The position numbers were made by a program, and so were the translations under genes. Positions 1 to 9,797 of a DNA stretch of 64,000 nucleotides are shown here, piece after piece (the stretch's first letter is position 1; every line of letters begins with the position of its first letter). The notes below the pieces were generated by a model that was not told the origin of the DNA, searched no databases, and worked only from the letters and a program-made list of their open reading frames with translations. This DNA comes from Streptomyces albus subsp. albus. GTDB taxonomy: Bacteria > Actinomycetota > Actinomycetes > Streptomycetales > Streptomycetaceae. Where the stretch lies: positions 1 to 64,000 of the forward strand of contig NZ_JODR01000032.1 of NCBI RefSeq assembly GCF_000725885.1, in the 5' to 3' direction.

Positions 1-139
1 GGACCTGTCCGATTCGTTCCATGGTGGCGTGGATTTGGTCGACGCACCGCTCCGCGGCTTCCCGCTCGCCCGGCAGGTCGAAGGGCCGGGCCTCAGTCAG
101 GACGGGGGCGCCGTACTGGACGACGTCGATCTCAGGCAT
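1..139 (-). CDS. Peptide deformylase, N-terminal part (runs off the window)
   Basis: Reading the minus strand from ATG at 139 gives about 46 residues beginning MPEIDVVQYGAPVLTEARPF and continuing to MERIGQV before the window edge. The start 'VQYG-PVL...ARPFDLP' followed by a helix ending in 'MERIG' is the usual opening of actinobacterial peptide deformylases, metalloenzymes that remove the formyl group from nascent N-terminal formyl-methionine. The catalytic motifs (GxGLAAxQ, EGCLS, HExDH) would lie outside the window and cannot be checked. No clear ribosome binding site is visible before the ATG. The identification rests only on this N-terminal similarity. Confidence 0.6.
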   Translation of the reverse strand, partial: MPEIDVVQYGAPVLTEARPFDLPGEREAAERCVDQIHATMERIGQV

Positions 140-1008
140 CTGCCGGCTGAGCGCACCCGCCCCAACTCCCCACCGTCGGCAGTCTCCCCCGGGATTCTCC
201 TGCATTCTCAGTCGACCCGAACTCGCCCCGTCCGGGTTGGAGTGTCCGAAGGGCCGGACACTGCGGGCAGGGCCTCCCCAGCCCGAAGCATGGCCGTCTA
301 CCAGCCCCAACCGATGTGGTGTTGACCGCTGGGCGCCGTCCTGGGAACGGCATACACGCGTGCGCGCGGCCGGTACGAGGCAGCGGAGAACAAGGAGGAG
401 CATCGCGAAGACCCCGGTCCTGCGTACGCTGCAATGCTGGTGGCGCTGGTCAATGGTGCGAGCACCAGATCTACCTGCACCGACCCCGGCCCAGTCAGCA
501 ACTGCCCGGTTTGCGCGCGCTTCGACGGGCCCGTGCCAACACAGCCCGGGACCGACGGGAAGCGACGGGCCGAGGAGGAATGGCTGTACGAACGCCGGAT
601 CCATCACGTCGCTCACCACCTCGCCCCCAAGATCGTAACGATGCCGCCGGAACGTTCCACCCTTCCCAACCGACCCTCCACCGACCAACTCTCCCCCACC
701 GGATGACCAGCGCACGCCACACCCACAGGCAAGAGCCCTGCCCTCAACCAGGCGCGGGGAGCACGTGAGTAAAAGCCCCCCACACACACCGTCCTGCAGA
801 CCCCGCCACCGGCATCCCAGACCGAACGCAGACGGGACCAGGCAGAGCGGGACCGGCCCCAGCCTCGCCCCCGGCACCGCCACGCCCCGCTCATCCTCGA
901 CGACGGCGATGCCATCGCCACCGCCGCCACCCTGCGCACCGCCGCCGACCACCTCACCACCATGGAGGAAACCTCGCTGCGGGCCCTCGCCGGCTCGGAA
1001 ATGAACCT
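140..1008. other. Gene-poor stretch with short coding-like remnants
   Basis: No intact gene is convincing here. On the plus strand from about 335 to 706 one frame gives a plausible protein segment, including CPVCARFDGPVP and EEEWLYERRIHHVAHHL, but it has no credible start and may be a broken gene. A second plus-strand segment at about 785-1008 (LILDDGDAIATAATLRTAAD) also looks coding, but is cut off where the next minus-strand gene ends. Both look like truncated remnants. Neither is recognised. Confidence 0.3.
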
Positions 1009-1434
1009 TCACTCGTGCTTCCCGTTCGTGGGTCTGGCCGACGTGTCGTTCTGGAAGGCTTCGATCTTCGCCCAGAGCGCGTTGCCCAGATCTCGGACCA
1101 CAGGGGTGTATTCGATCCCGCATTCCCGGGCGGCTTCCCGGGTCCGGGCTTCCTTCTCCGCCTGGGTGAGCGTGGCGGGAGCCCTGTCGAGGACGTCGTC
1201 GATGAGCAGGCCGGTGACCACGTCAGCGGCCGGGCCCTGCCCCTGGGCCATTTCCCGAAGGAGCTGACGCTTGAGCTGGCCGTCGCGCGCCTGTCTCCCG
1301 GCGGCCTGCCGGACATAGGCCACGAGAGGAACGTCGAGCTCGGCCGCGTGCTCGCTGATCAGGGCATACTCTTCCGGCGAGAAGGCCACCAGGACCTCCA
1401 GGCCCGAGGGCTCTGTGTCGGTCATGGCACCCAT
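1009..1434 (-). CDS. Hypothetical protein, possibly ribbon-helix-helix-like
   Basis: This is a 141-residue protein of unknown function. ATG at 1434 is preferred because GAAGG lies six bases upstream; ATG at 1425 is the alternative. The N-terminal part (VLVAFSPEEYALISEHAAELDVP, residues about 11-35) resembles the strand plus two helices of ribbon-helix-helix DNA-binding proteins of the CopG/MobC type. The rest is charged and helical. A related C-terminal segment (EAARE.G..YT..+R.LG.A.W..I) recurs as a broken copy at 24236-24390 on the same strand, so this is a small family within the window. A regulatory or relaxosome-accessory role is only inference. Confidence 0.6.
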   Translation of the reverse strand: MGAMTDTEPSGLEVLVAFSPEEYALISEHAAELDVPLVAYVRQAAGRQARDGQLKRQLLREMAQGQGPAADVVTGLLIDDVLDRAPATLTQAEKEARTREAARECGIEYTPVVRDLGNALWAKIEAFQNDTSARPTNGKHE

Positions 1435-1527
1435 GATGGCCTTCGCTTCTGACAATCCCGCAGCATCGGTCGCACAGCCAGTGACATCACGACCGAACCT
1501 CACACCCACCGGCTGGAGTAGGCGGCC

Positions 1528-1900
1528 AGCGTGCTGTACGGCTGCGGCTACACGCCGACACTGGCGATGGCGGACGGGCTGTACGGCTACTGACCGGAGG
1601 CGTCCTTCGACCGGATCGTGGCCGCCTGCTCCTTCCGCGCCGTCCCGCCCGCCCTGATCGCCCAGGCCCGGCCCGGCGGGAAGATCCTGCTCACCCGGGG
1701 TGGCTCTATGGATACGGCCGCGTCCTGCTCACCGTGAACGGCGACGGCACCGGCCCGCCGCCACCCTCGTCCCCACCGATGGCCGGTGGGAGGTGCGCGA
1801 GGGCGGCCCGGTGCGGCTGTGGGAGCGGATCGAGCGCGTGCTGTCCGCATACGACGACGCAGGCCGGCCCGGGCCTCAGACGTTCACCATGCACGTCTAA
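1528..1900 (+). pseudogene. Degraded PCMT-type methyltransferase fragment
   Basis: Plus-strand frames spell out the C-terminal half of a protein-L-isoaspartate O-methyltransferase-like protein: GCGYTPTLAMADGLYGY, a TGA stop, then EASFDRIVAACSFRAVPPAL, ARPGGKILL, WLYGYGRVLLTVNGDGTG and finally ATLVPTDGRWEVREGG to a TAA at 1898-1900. Keeping the similarity needs one stop codon (about 1591) and at least two frame changes (about 1700 and 1755), and the SAM-binding N-terminus is missing. It is a non-functional remnant. Related methyltransferases occur with RiPP cassettes in streptomycetes, but nothing here shows that origin. Confidence 0.6.
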
Positions 1901-1986
1901 CGACGGCGGCCAGCACCTGCGCCACCCCCACCTGCCCGTCCTGCCCCTTCCCCGGCCCTGACCAGCAGCGGGCCCGCAAGACACCA

Positions 1987-2030
1987 GGCGCCAGGGCGGG
2001 GAGCGTGACGGTTCCCCTCGCCCTGGCACC
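1987..2030. terminator. Strong hairpin, probable terminator after the Wadjet operon
   Basis: GGCGCCAGGGCGGGGA (1987-2002) pairs with CCCCTCGCCCTGGCACC (2014-2030) with few mismatches around a short loop. It lies just beyond the stop of the small minus-strand reading frame ending at 2040, so it could end transcription coming from jetABCD. No U-tract is obvious, which is usual in high-GC actinomycetes. Confidence 0.6.
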
Positions 2031-2039
2031 TGGCCATGG

Positions 2040-2156
2040 TCACCGCACCCACTCGTACTCGTCGTCCGCGTCCCATCCGGCGTCGCGGTCACCATCGGGC
2101 AGATCGCCTGTCTCGTCCTCGGTGAGGACGTGGCGCACATCGTCCATGGACATCAT
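2040..2156 (-). CDS. Small acidic ORF downstream of jetD (38 aa)
   Basis: ATG at 2156 opens a 38-codon frame (MMSMDDVRHVLTEDETGDLP, ending in DDEYEWVR) that stops at 2040, ten bases before a strong hairpin. It follows jetD on the same strand after an 86-bp gap. It is very acidic, with Asp and Glu making up about a third of residues, and matches nothing I recognise. It may be a genuine micro-protein or the C-terminal remnant of a lost gene. There is no clear Shine-Dalgarno sequence. Confidence is low. Confidence 0.3.
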   Translation of the reverse strand: MMSMDDVRHVLTEDETGDLPDGDRDAGWDADDEYEWVR

Positions 2157-2242
2157 GATGCCGACTGGTCCCCGGGCGGTTCAGGCGGCCTGACCGAAGC
2201 CGGCCGCCGCCGGGCCGCCAGGGGCCGGCTCGCGCAGCGGGG

Positions 2243-3460
2243 TCAAGCCCACAGCACCTGGCGCAGTACAGCGTCGTGCTCTTGGAAGACCACCCGTCCG
2301 CCTGCCCTCAAGGCATCCCGCACGGTGGCCTCTCCTGCTTCAAGAGCTGGCGCGAGAGGGACTGATGACGGCTCAGGGCCCGCCTCCTGCACCGTCGATG
2401 CGTCCATCGCGATCAACTCGGCTCCGTACGTGCGTGCTACGTACTCAGCAATCCGCAGACCACTGCCATCCAGATCACCGCTGTATCTCAGGTGGATCCC
2501 CTGGTCGACCGCGAGCTGCAGGAGGGTGTGGTCGACGCTGCTGAGCTGCCCGCTGGTACATGCCAGCGGGCTGGGGCTGTCGCAGGCCATGGCTGCTTCG
2601 AGGACCGAGGGGTTCTCGACTACGGTGAGGACCTGGGGCGCGAGCGTCGGCGGGGTGTGGGTCAGGTCGAGCAGGGTAAGGGCTACGGGCGTGGCCGCCT
2701 CTCGTAGCCGCCGGTCCACTGGCCCGTCGCCCACTGCCTGTACCTGGTACAGCAGCACGGTGGCCGACAGCCGGTCGGCGATCACTCCGTAGTCGGCGAG
2801 CAGCGCCCGGACCAGGTCGGGGCGGTTCGGCTCGGGGCGCCCTGCCAGTTCGGCGACTGCTGCGACCAGTCGGGCGCCGGCGGTGGTGTCCAGGTCGAAG
2901 TAGTGCGGGTCGCCCGCGCAGTCGTGTGAGAGCTTCGCCAGAGAGACCGCGGGCGTGTGCGGCAGCTGCGAGGTGGCGGCGGCCAGGGCGTCGATGAGGC
3001 GGCGTATTGAGGTCGCGTCGTCGTCCGTGACGCCGGCCGTGCGCATCCGCGCCACCAGAGTGGGTAGGTGCGGCAGGGCTCCGCTTGCGTAGTCCCACAG
3101 TTCCTGGCGCAGCGTTGCGGCCGTGCGCCGGTCTGCTGCTCGGTCCTGCACTGTGCGGCCGATGGCGCGTTCCACCAGCGGTTGCAGGTGCGCGGCGGTC
3201 AGGCCGAGGACCGTCAGTAGTTCGCGGAGCGGTACGCGGACGCCGGTGGGGCCGACGGCGACGGCGGAGCGGACGCTGCGGCGGCGGGCGGTGGTGTCCA
3301 GCCAGGCGCGCAGGGTAGCGATTCCCGCTGGGTTCAACTCGGGCACCCGGACTGCGGCAATGGACTCGGGGGTCTGGCCGGAACACAGTCGGTCGTGGAT
3401 GGCCGTCCACAGGGGGGCCAGGTCGGGATCGTCGGCAATCAGGTTGAGGTCGGCGCTCAC
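2243..3460 (-). CDS. jetD: Wadjet type II JetD (DUF3323/DUF2399, TIGR02679 family)
   Basis: A 405-residue protein that closes the Wadjet operon. GTG at 3460 overlaps the jetC stop by 4 bp (GTGA), implying translational coupling. The C-terminal domain has the Toprim-like signature HLRYSGDLDGSGLRIAEYV (about residues 320-340), as expected for DUF2399; the N-terminal 200 residues fit DUF3323. In characterised Wadjet systems JetD is the nuclease subunit, related to the topoisomerase VI A subunit, that cuts circular plasmid DNA after the JetABC SMC complex has extruded it. That role is inferred from the family. The acidic residues D-G-D-G-S-G-L of the metal-binding loop are intact. Confidence 0.88.
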   Translation of the reverse strand: MSADLNLIADDPDLAPLWTAIHDRLCSGQTPESIAAVRVPELNPAGIATLRAWLDTTARRRSVRSAVAVGPTGVRVPLRELLTVLGLTAAHLQPLVERAIGRTVQDRAADRRTAATLRQELWDYASGALPHLPTLVARMRTAGVTDDDATSIRRLIDALAAATSQLPHTPAVSLAKLSHDCAGDPHYFDLDTTAGARLVAAVAELAGRPEPNRPDLVRALLADYGVIADRLSATVLLYQVQAVGDGPVDRRLREAATPVALTLLDLTHTPPTLAPQVLTVVENPSVLEAAMACDSPSPLACTSGQLSSVDHTLLQLAVDQGIHLRYSGDLDGSGLRIAEYVARTYGAELIAMDASTVQEAGPEPSSVPLAPALEAGEATVRDALRAGGRVVFQEHDAVLRQVLWA

Positions 3461-6400
3461 ATGGGCTCCTCGCGGTGGGCGGGGTCCAGGGCCAGGTCGA
3501 GGGTGAGGGGCTGTGGTTCGCCGTGGCCTTGCCACAGCCAGGGCACGGTGACCCGGTGTCGTCCGGCGGTGACTACTTGATGGACCATGACCTTTCCGGC
3601 TTCCTGCTTGATCATGGGGGTCATGAAGGGGGCGGTGGCGAGCACGTCGAAGTCCCAGGAGCGCAGGAGTGCGAGGACTTGGCGCAGGTTGGGTTCGTCG
3701 AATGCTGCGTCGATCTCATCGACGGACAGCAGCCGGGGTCCGTGGAAGCCTTCGCCGGAGTACATCGACCATGCTGCGGCCAGCAGCGGGAGCATGGTGG
3801 CCAGTCGCCGCTCTCCGGTGGACAGTGCTTCCAGCGGGTTGGAGCGGGCGGTTACCTTGCGGAATTTTTCCGTGCTGCCGTCGCCGAATGAGGCGTGGGT
3901 CAGGGAGATTTCCCAGTCGTGCCAGGCGCGGTAGTCGAAGGTGTGGGCGACGCGGTCGGCCCAGGGCTCGCCGGCTTTTTCGTCCATTCGCTGACGCAGC
4001 ACGGCGTACATCTGCTCGAAGACCGCGTCGGAGGGCGGCTGGGAGATGAGCTCCACCATGCGCTGGGCGTCCTCGTCTTCGCGCACCGTCCATTCGACCT
4101 GGACGCCGACGCCTGCGACGCCGGTGCGGACTTCGCTGAGGGTGGAGCGGATCTTGCGGACCAGTTCCTGGGCCGCCTCACGGCGCAGGCGCACATCGCT
4201 GCGCAGCCGGGTGAATAGGCTGGTCTTCAGGGTCTGTTTGATGTCTGCGCGCAGGTCGTCCTCGAGCTGGCCGGCGGTGGCCTCAAGGGCCTGGACCGCG
4301 GTGTGGAGGTCTTCTCCGCGCGCGGCGCCTGGATCGGCGACGACGGCGCGGCGCCAGTCGGTGTTCTCGATACTGATCAAGGTGACCTGGCGGTCGAAGC
4401 GGACCAGCGCGGTGTTCGCTGTGCGGGCGCTGGTCTCCAGTACGGCCAGGGCGCGGTCGCGGTTCTGGGTGAGGGTGGCGAGGCGGTCAGCGGAGGCGGG
4501 GCGGTCGGCGAGCAGACGGCGGGCCCAGGCCAGGCCGGCAGTGAGGTGAGCGGGCCGCCCTGTGTCGTCGGTGGGCAGGTCCTCGGGCACGGTGGCGAGG
4601 TTTTCCTCGGCGAGCCGACTGAGCTGGCGCAGGCAGGCGTCGCGGCGGCTCTCGGCCGCCTGACGGTAGGGGGCGATGCTCTCGAGGGTCGCCTGGGCGG
4701 TGGCGGCCTGCACGGCGGCGTTGTTGCGCTGTTGCAGGAGTTGCTCGGCCTGGGTGCGGGTGTGGTTCAGCATGGTGGCGGTGTTCGCGCGGTGCTGACG
4801 CAGCCGCTCGTACTCGGCGCCGTGCAGGGCTCGGATCTCGGCGACGGCGGCGGCTTCTCGCTGGGCGTCCCGGCGAGCGGCATCCGCCTGCTGGTGGGCG
4901 CGTTCGCAGCGGCTCGTCCAGTCCTTGGCTGCATGGGCGTCGCGGCTGGCTCGCTGGAGCAGGTCGGTGGCGCGCAGCGCGGCGTGTTTCCAGGCCTCGG
5001 TCTGTGAGGCGAGTTGTTCGGTTGCGCGGTGGTGGCGGTCGAGGGCGGCCGGCTCGGTGGGCAGGAGTGTTCCGTCGGGCAAGGTGGCCCGTCGGTTGAG
5101 TGTACGCAGGGCGCCTTTGACCGTCTCGCCGGCCGTGCGGTGCCGTTCGGCGGCAGCCAATGCCGTGCTGCGGGCGCGGGTGAGGGCGTCGTCTGCGTCG
5201 TCCTCGGCCTCCTGGGCGGTGCGGGCTGCGGCGAGGGCGGCGTGGGGGAAGGCGGCTTGTTCGGCATCCGCCTGTTGTTGCGCGTCGGCGGCCGCGGCCC
5301 GGGCGGCCTCGCTGCGCTGTGCGTCCTGCTGCCGCTGGTCGAGTGCCTGGTGTGCTTGGTCGGCCTGGGTGCCGGTGTCGGTGGCGGCCTGCTCGGCGTG
5401 GCGCAGTTCCTGTTCGGCAGCGGCCAGGCGTGCGGCGCGGGCGACGGCGGCGGTCTCCAACTGGGCGAGGGCCTGCTGGCGCGAGTGTCCGGCGTCTGCG
5501 ATACGGCTGTCGGTCTGTCGTTGGACGGTTTCGGTGTCGCGGCGCAGCCGGGCCACGTTCTGCGTTGCGGTCAGCAGCGCTGCCGCGTTGGGGAAGGCGT
5601 CGCGTTCGTCGTCGGCGGCCTGGATGTCCTGGCGGCGGCGGCGGACCTCCTCTCGCGCGGCGGCCAGGCGCTGCGCGGCGGCGGCCAAGTCGCTTTCGAT
5701 GGCTGCGACGCGCTCCAGGCGGGCGCGTTCGCGGGCGGTGCGGCCGATGTACGCGGCCCGGTAGCCGTCGGGGGCAGCGGCGGTGAGCACGCCGGATGCC
5801 AGCCGGCCGGTGGCCAGGTCACTGCCGGGGGCATCGACGGGAATGGCGTGCAGGAGCCGCCGGATACGGTCGGGGTCGATGGCCGGGTCTGGTTCGAGGC
5901 GGAGCAGGTCGGCCAGAGTGGTGCCGGCGGCGGGGTGGAGGGTGGGGGTGAGGGTGAGGTCGCCGGCCACCGCGTGGCCGTCGGGGGTGACCAGGGCGTC
6001 GAGGATGCCGGCGACCAGGAGGGCGCCTTCGAGGCGGCTGGCTTCGATGTCGGTCAGGTGGGGGGCGAAGTCGACCAGCGCCCACAGGGGGATGCCGTCG
6101 CCTTCCTGCCGGGTCCGCCACGGCGGGGCGGGCGGGGTGGCGGCTGCCTGGCGGCTTGCGGCCAGCTTGGCTTCGATGGCGGCGACATCGGCGGCGGCCA
6201 GGTCGGCCTGGTGCTCGGCGGCCTCAGCGTGGTGGTGCAGGCGCGGAGCGGTGGCCGCGTGTGCGCGCTGTGCCATCAGTTCGATGTCGGCCGGGCGGAA
6301 GGTGCCCAGCCAGGTCTCGGTGTCGTCCGCGGGGCAGTCCGGTGCGAGGGCGTCGGGTACCTGGATGGCCTCGGCGGACAGATGGACGAGGTCGGCGCGC

Positions 6401-8481
6401 CAGCGGTGTACGTCCCCCAGCCAGGTGCGGGCGGTTCGGGCGGCGGCGTCCACACCGGCGTTCCATCGCTGCTGGGCGGCGGCAAGGTCGGCGCGCGCGG
6501 CGTCGGTGGCCTGCTGGTAGGCGGCGTGGGCTTGGTCTCGTTGCCGTTCGGCTTCCTCGGTCTCGGCGCGGGCGGTCTCCTGCGCGTCGCGGTAGGCGGC
6601 CATGGCTTCGGCGGCTGCGGCCTGCGCGGCCTGGTGCACGGCGCGGGCTCGCTCAGCGGTGGCGGCGGCCTCGGCGGCCAGGGCGGCGTCGGTGGCGGCG
6701 GTCTGCTGGTGGCGGGGCAGGTCGATGCGGGCGCGGGCCGCTGCGGCAGCAGAGGCGAGCCAGGTAGTCAACTGCCCAAGGTCCACGCGGCGCTCGTCGT
6801 CAGGGCAGGTGGTGAGTTCGCTGGGGGCGGGTTCCAGCTGCCGGGTGGCGGCCGACCACTCGGTGGTGCGGGAGGCGAGTTCGTGCTCGGTGTGTTGCCG
6901 GTGGGCGGTGGCTTCAGCGGCGAGCCGGCGGTGGGTGTCCTCGCCATCTTCGGCGGCGCGCAGCTCTTCGGCAGCTGTGTATTCGGCTTCCTGGGCCAGC
7001 TGGTGGCGGCGCAGCGCGTCATCTACCGCCCGTATCTGGCTGGTGCGTGCTTCGGCCCAGGCCCCAGGGGTTGCGCACAGGGCGTCGATATCGATGGCCG
7101 TGTTGCTGCCGATGTCGGCCGACGTCAGCTGCCCAGTGGCGGCCAACAGGCGTTCGATGGCGGCTTCAGCACCCAGCGTCGAGGCGGTGTGGCGCAGTTC
7201 ATCCGCCAGGCGGAGCAGATGGTGCTGGCTGGTACGGGCCAGATCCGCCGAGCTGTCGGCCTGCTCGGTGGCCGCAGAAGCGTCGGTGGTGGCCTGCTCG
7301 GCTCGTTCGGCGGCCTCCTCGGCGGCTGTGGCCAGTTCGGCGGCCCGGATTTCCCGGAGCGGCAGATCGGCCCCGGCGTGGCCGCGCAGCTCGCTGTCGG
7401 CTGCCTCGAGGCGGCCTTCGAGTTCGGAGATCCGGCTGAGGGTGGCTGTGTGCTCGGTGTCGGCTGCCGCCTCGGCGGCCTGGGCTGCCTGGAGCTGGGA
7501 GGTCGCCTCCCGTGTCCGCCGGGTCTGGTCGTCGACCTCGGTGTTGGCAGCGGTCAGCGCCGCGGCCTGGGTTTGCGCGACGGTGGTGAGGTAGCGGCGG
7601 TAGGCCCGGTCGGTGCTCTGCAGCAGCTTGGCCTCGTCGCGGGTGCGCTGCAGCTGCGTCTCCAGTTCGGCGATGCGCTCCATCGCCTCCGCAATCAGGG
7701 TGAGGCTGTCGGTGTCGAGGGCGGGCAGCGCATCGGTGAGCACCTGGCGCATACGCGTGGGCGAGATGGCCTCGGCGGTGCGCAGACTGCGCAGGCTGCG
7801 CAGGACGGCGATGAGCGCATCGAACTGGACTTCGTCGAGCGGGGCGAACAGGCGGGTGCGGATGGTTGACCGGTAGTCCCGCTCGTCCTCGACGACGGGT
7901 AGGTGGGCCAGCGCCTTGGTGCGCAGGCTGGGTGAGGCGGTGAACAGTTCCCCGTCACAGGCGGCCAGTTGCTCGGCCAGGTCCTCGATCCGGACGGGCT
8001 CGCGGTCGCGTTGCAGCAGCAGGTCGGTCCCGATGCGTGCGGGGGCGAGGAAGAACGCGCGGTGCAAGTGGCCGCCGGTTGCCCGCAGCCACAGTCCGGT
8101 TGTCAGGAATCTCACCTCGCCGGTGCCTGGGTCGCGCAGCCCGTACTCCAGCCACCAGGCGCCGGTACGGTCCTCCCGGTCGTTGAAGTCGGTGTGGCGG
8201 CTGGTGAGTGTGCCAGCCGCTTTGCCGGACACGGACAGGGCCGTCTGGGAGGTGTCTGCGTCGAGCAGGACGGTGACGAGCATGGAGGCGGTCAACGACT
8301 TGCCGGAGCCATTGGGGCCGGCCAGGGTGAGCCAGCCGTCGGCGAACAGCAGGTCTTCGCTGGCCCAGGCCCAGGAGTTGACGATGCCGGCGCGGGTGGG
8401 CTGCCAGCGGCCGTCGGCGCCGGGCTGGCCGAGGGGCACGGTCGTGGCGGGGGGCGCAGTGGGGTGGTCGGTGACGCTCAT
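3457..8481 (-). CDS. jetC: Wadjet type II JetC, SMC-like ATPase (TIGR02680)
   Basis: A 1674-residue SMC/MukB-like ATPase, the DNA-extruding motor of Wadjet. ATG at 8481 overlaps the jetB stop by 4 bp; the frame stays open further upstream, but that is antisense noise. Walker A is GPNGSGKS at residues 55-62. The middle (about 240-1380) is a long Ala/Glu/Gln/Arg-rich coiled coil with a globular hinge around residues 640-760. Near the C-terminus come the ABC signature-like STGERRLATMLPLLAA and Walker B RLLSVDEIDAAFD. The length and layout match full-length family members, with no frame break. The ATPase head should close only when the N- and C-terminal motifs come together. Confidence 0.92.
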   Translation of the reverse strand: MSVTDHPTAPPATTVPLGQPGADGRWQPTRAGIVNSWAWASEDLLFADGWLTLAGPNGSGKSLTASMLVTVLLDADTSQTALSVSGKAAGTLTSRHTDFNDREDRTGAWWLEYGLRDPGTGEVRFLTTGLWLRATGGHLHRAFFLAPARIGTDLLLQRDREPVRIEDLAEQLAACDGELFTASPSLRTKALAHLPVVEDERDYRSTIRTRLFAPLDEVQFDALIAVLRSLRSLRTAEAISPTRMRQVLTDALPALDTDSLTLIAEAMERIAELETQLQRTRDEAKLLQSTDRAYRRYLTTVAQTQAAALTAANTEVDDQTRRTREATSQLQAAQAAEAAADTEHTATLSRISELEGRLEAADSELRGHAGADLPLREIRAAELATAAEEAAERAEQATTDASAATEQADSSADLARTSQHHLLRLADELRHTASTLGAEAAIERLLAATGQLTSADIGSNTAIDIDALCATPGAWAEARTSQIRAVDDALRRHQLAQEAEYTAAEELRAAEDGEDTHRRLAAEATAHRQHTEHELASRTTEWSAATRQLEPAPSELTTCPDDERRVDLGQLTTWLASAAAAARARIDLPRHQQTAATDAALAAEAAATAERARAVHQAAQAAAAEAMAAYRDAQETARAETEEAERQRDQAHAAYQQATDAARADLAAAQQRWNAGVDAAARTARTWLGDVHRWRADLVHLSAEAIQVPDALAPDCPADDTETWLGTFRPADIELMAQRAHAATAPRLHHHAEAAEHQADLAAADVAAIEAKLAASRQAAATPPAPPWRTRQEGDGIPLWALVDFAPHLTDIEASRLEGALLVAGILDALVTPDGHAVAGDLTLTPTLHPAAGTTLADLLRLEPDPAIDPDRIRRLLHAIPVDAPGSDLATGRLASGVLTAAAPDGYRAAYIGRTARERARLERVAAIESDLAAAAQRLAAAREEVRRRRQDIQAADDERDAFPNAAALLTATQNVARLRRDTETVQRQTDSRIADAGHSRQQALAQLETAAVARAARLAAAEQELRHAEQAATDTGTQADQAHQALDQRQQDAQRSEAARAAAADAQQQADAEQAAFPHAALAAARTAQEAEDDADDALTRARSTALAAAERHRTAGETVKGALRTLNRRATLPDGTLLPTEPAALDRHHRATEQLASQTEAWKHAALRATDLLQRASRDAHAAKDWTSRCERAHQQADAARRDAQREAAAVAEIRALHGAEYERLRQHRANTATMLNHTRTQAEQLLQQRNNAAVQAATAQATLESIAPYRQAAESRRDACLRQLSRLAEENLATVPEDLPTDDTGRPAHLTAGLAWARRLLADRPASADRLATLTQNRDRALAVLETSARTANTALVRFDRQVTLISIENTDWRRAVVADPGAARGEDLHTAVQALEATAGQLEDDLRADIKQTLKTSLFTRLRSDVRLRREAAQELVRKIRSTLSEVRTGVAGVGVQVEWTVREDEDAQRMVELISQPPSDAVFEQMYAVLRQRMDEKAGEPWADRVAHTFDYRAWHDWEISLTHASFGDGSTEKFRKVTARSNPLEALSTGERRLATMLPLLAAAWSMYSGEGFHGPRLLSVDEIDAAFDEPNLRQVLALLRSWDFDVLATAPFMTPMIKQEAGKVMVHQVVTAGRHRVTVPWLWQGHGEPQPLTLDLALDPAHREEPM

Positions 8482-9797
8482 GGGTTGAGTTCCTGCCTGC
8501 CTGGCGTATGGCGCGGTGGGGTCGCGGACGGGGCGTGTTCGGCCGGGACTGGGCTGGGAGGGTGTCGCAGGTGGGTGCGCCACAGGTAGATCCCGGGGGT
8601 GGGGTGCCAGTGGTCGGGGATGTCGGGGTCTGCGGTGAGCAGCCCGGCTTGGACGAGTTCGGCGGTGGCGGCGCGGGCCAGGGCGGGCAGGCGCCGGTCG
8701 TAGGCGGCGGCCCAGCGGGGCAGGTCGTCGCGGTGCCGCTGGAACAGAGCGGTCACCTCGGTGAGCGGAAGCGGGCCAGTGGGGTCGGCGCGGCGGGGCA
8801 GCTCGGCGAGCAGGGCGAGGGCTGCCTGCCGCTCGGTGCGACGGCCCTGAGGGAAGTCGATGCCGCTGCCCAGACCGGTTGGATCGGTGATCTGCCACCA
8901 GTCGCGGCGGACGGTGGCGGCCAGCCCGAGACAGGACACGACGCTCAGGGCCCGTTCACGTCCGGTGAGCGTGTGAAGGTAGGCGGTGGTCTGTGCGGCA
9001 TCATCGTGGGGGTCGGTGGCGGGGTCGTCGACGAGTCGGCGCAGCGCCTTCAGCCGCCGCTCGTCCCGGGTCGGTCCGCCCGCTGGTTCGTCGAGGGCGG
9101 CGGCGGTGTGGTCCAGCAGCGACTCGGCGGACAGGGCGGCGGCGTGCGCTTGCGGGGAGAGGTCGTCCAGGCCGAGCAGAGTGGGGGAAAGCGAGGAGAA
9201 CTTGGCGGCGAGACGGTCCCTGGATGCGGTGACGACCAAGTCGCTGTCCTCATCGGTGACGGCGCGGTCGAGGTCGGCGTCCACGGTGAGTGATCCTTCG
9301 GCGACCAGGAGCTTGAGGGCGTCGACCAGGTGCCGGCGGCTTTCGCGGGCTTCCTTCTTGCCTGTGCCATCGGAGGCGACGATACGGAACTGTGGCAGCC
9401 GCCCGGTGGGGGCTTCGGCCGCGCATACCTGCGCGACGGCCTGCAACAGCTCGCGCAGAGTCACGCGCGGGCGGCGCCACAGCTGCTCGCAGACCAGACA
9501 GACCAGTACCAGGACCTCGGTGGGAGCCGTCTGCGTGGCGCGGCCGTCGCGGGGAAGGTGGGGGCCGCGATCGTCGGGTACGTCGGCGCGGCGCTTGTGG
9601 AGGCGGACCAGTTCGGCGACTTCATGGACCTCCAGGCGCCAGCCGAGTTCGGCGCGGAAGAACTGGGCAAGCGCCGTGGCGCCTTTGACGGCGGTGCGGT
9701 AGAGCTCCGGGTCGCTCTCCGCGCGCAGACGGCCGGTGGCGATGAGCCGGCGTGCTGCCTCGCGCAGGTCCGGATCGAGAAGGTGCGGCGGCGTCAT
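8478..9797 (-). CDS. jetB: Wadjet type II JetB (DUF2398, TIGR02678)
   Basis: A 439-residue protein of the DUF2398 family. It starts with ATG at 9797, overlapping the jetA stop by 4 bp, and overlaps jetC in the same way. By family knowledge it is the small kite-like subunit that, with JetA, bridges the JetC heads. Visible features are the N-terminal R-x-L-I-A-x-G segment (REAARRLIATGRLRAESDPE) and a predicted winged-helix region near the C-terminus (ARAATAELVQAGLLTADPD). It has no enzymatic motif, as expected for a structural subunit. Its length is normal for the family. Confidence 0.88.
   Translation of the reverse strand: MTPPHLLDPDLREAARRLIATGRLRAESDPELYRTAVKGATALAQFFRAELGWRLEVHEVAELVRLHKRRADVPDDRGPHLPRDGRATQTAPTEVLVLVCLVCEQLWRRPRVTLRELLQAVAQVCAAEAPTGRLPQFRIVASDGTGKKEARESRRHLVDALKLLVAEGSLTVDADLDRAVTDEDSDLVVTASRDRLAAKFSSLSPTLLGLDDLSPQAHAAALSAESLLDHTAAALDEPAGGPTRDERRLKALRRLVDDPATDPHDDAAQTTAYLHTLTGRERALSVVSCLGLAATVRRDWWQITDPTGLGSGIDFPQGRRTERQAALALLAELPRRADPTGPLPLTEVTALFQRHRDDLPRWAAAYDRRLPALARAATAELVQAGLLTADPDIPDHWHPTPGIYLWRTHLRHPPSPVPAEHAPSATPPRHTPGRQELNP

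Noticed and set aside
4303..7869. Long plus-strand open frames antisense to jetC
   Set aside because: Gly/Val-rich, low-complexity composition from the antisense of a high-GC coding region; jetC motifs on the minus strand explain the DNA.
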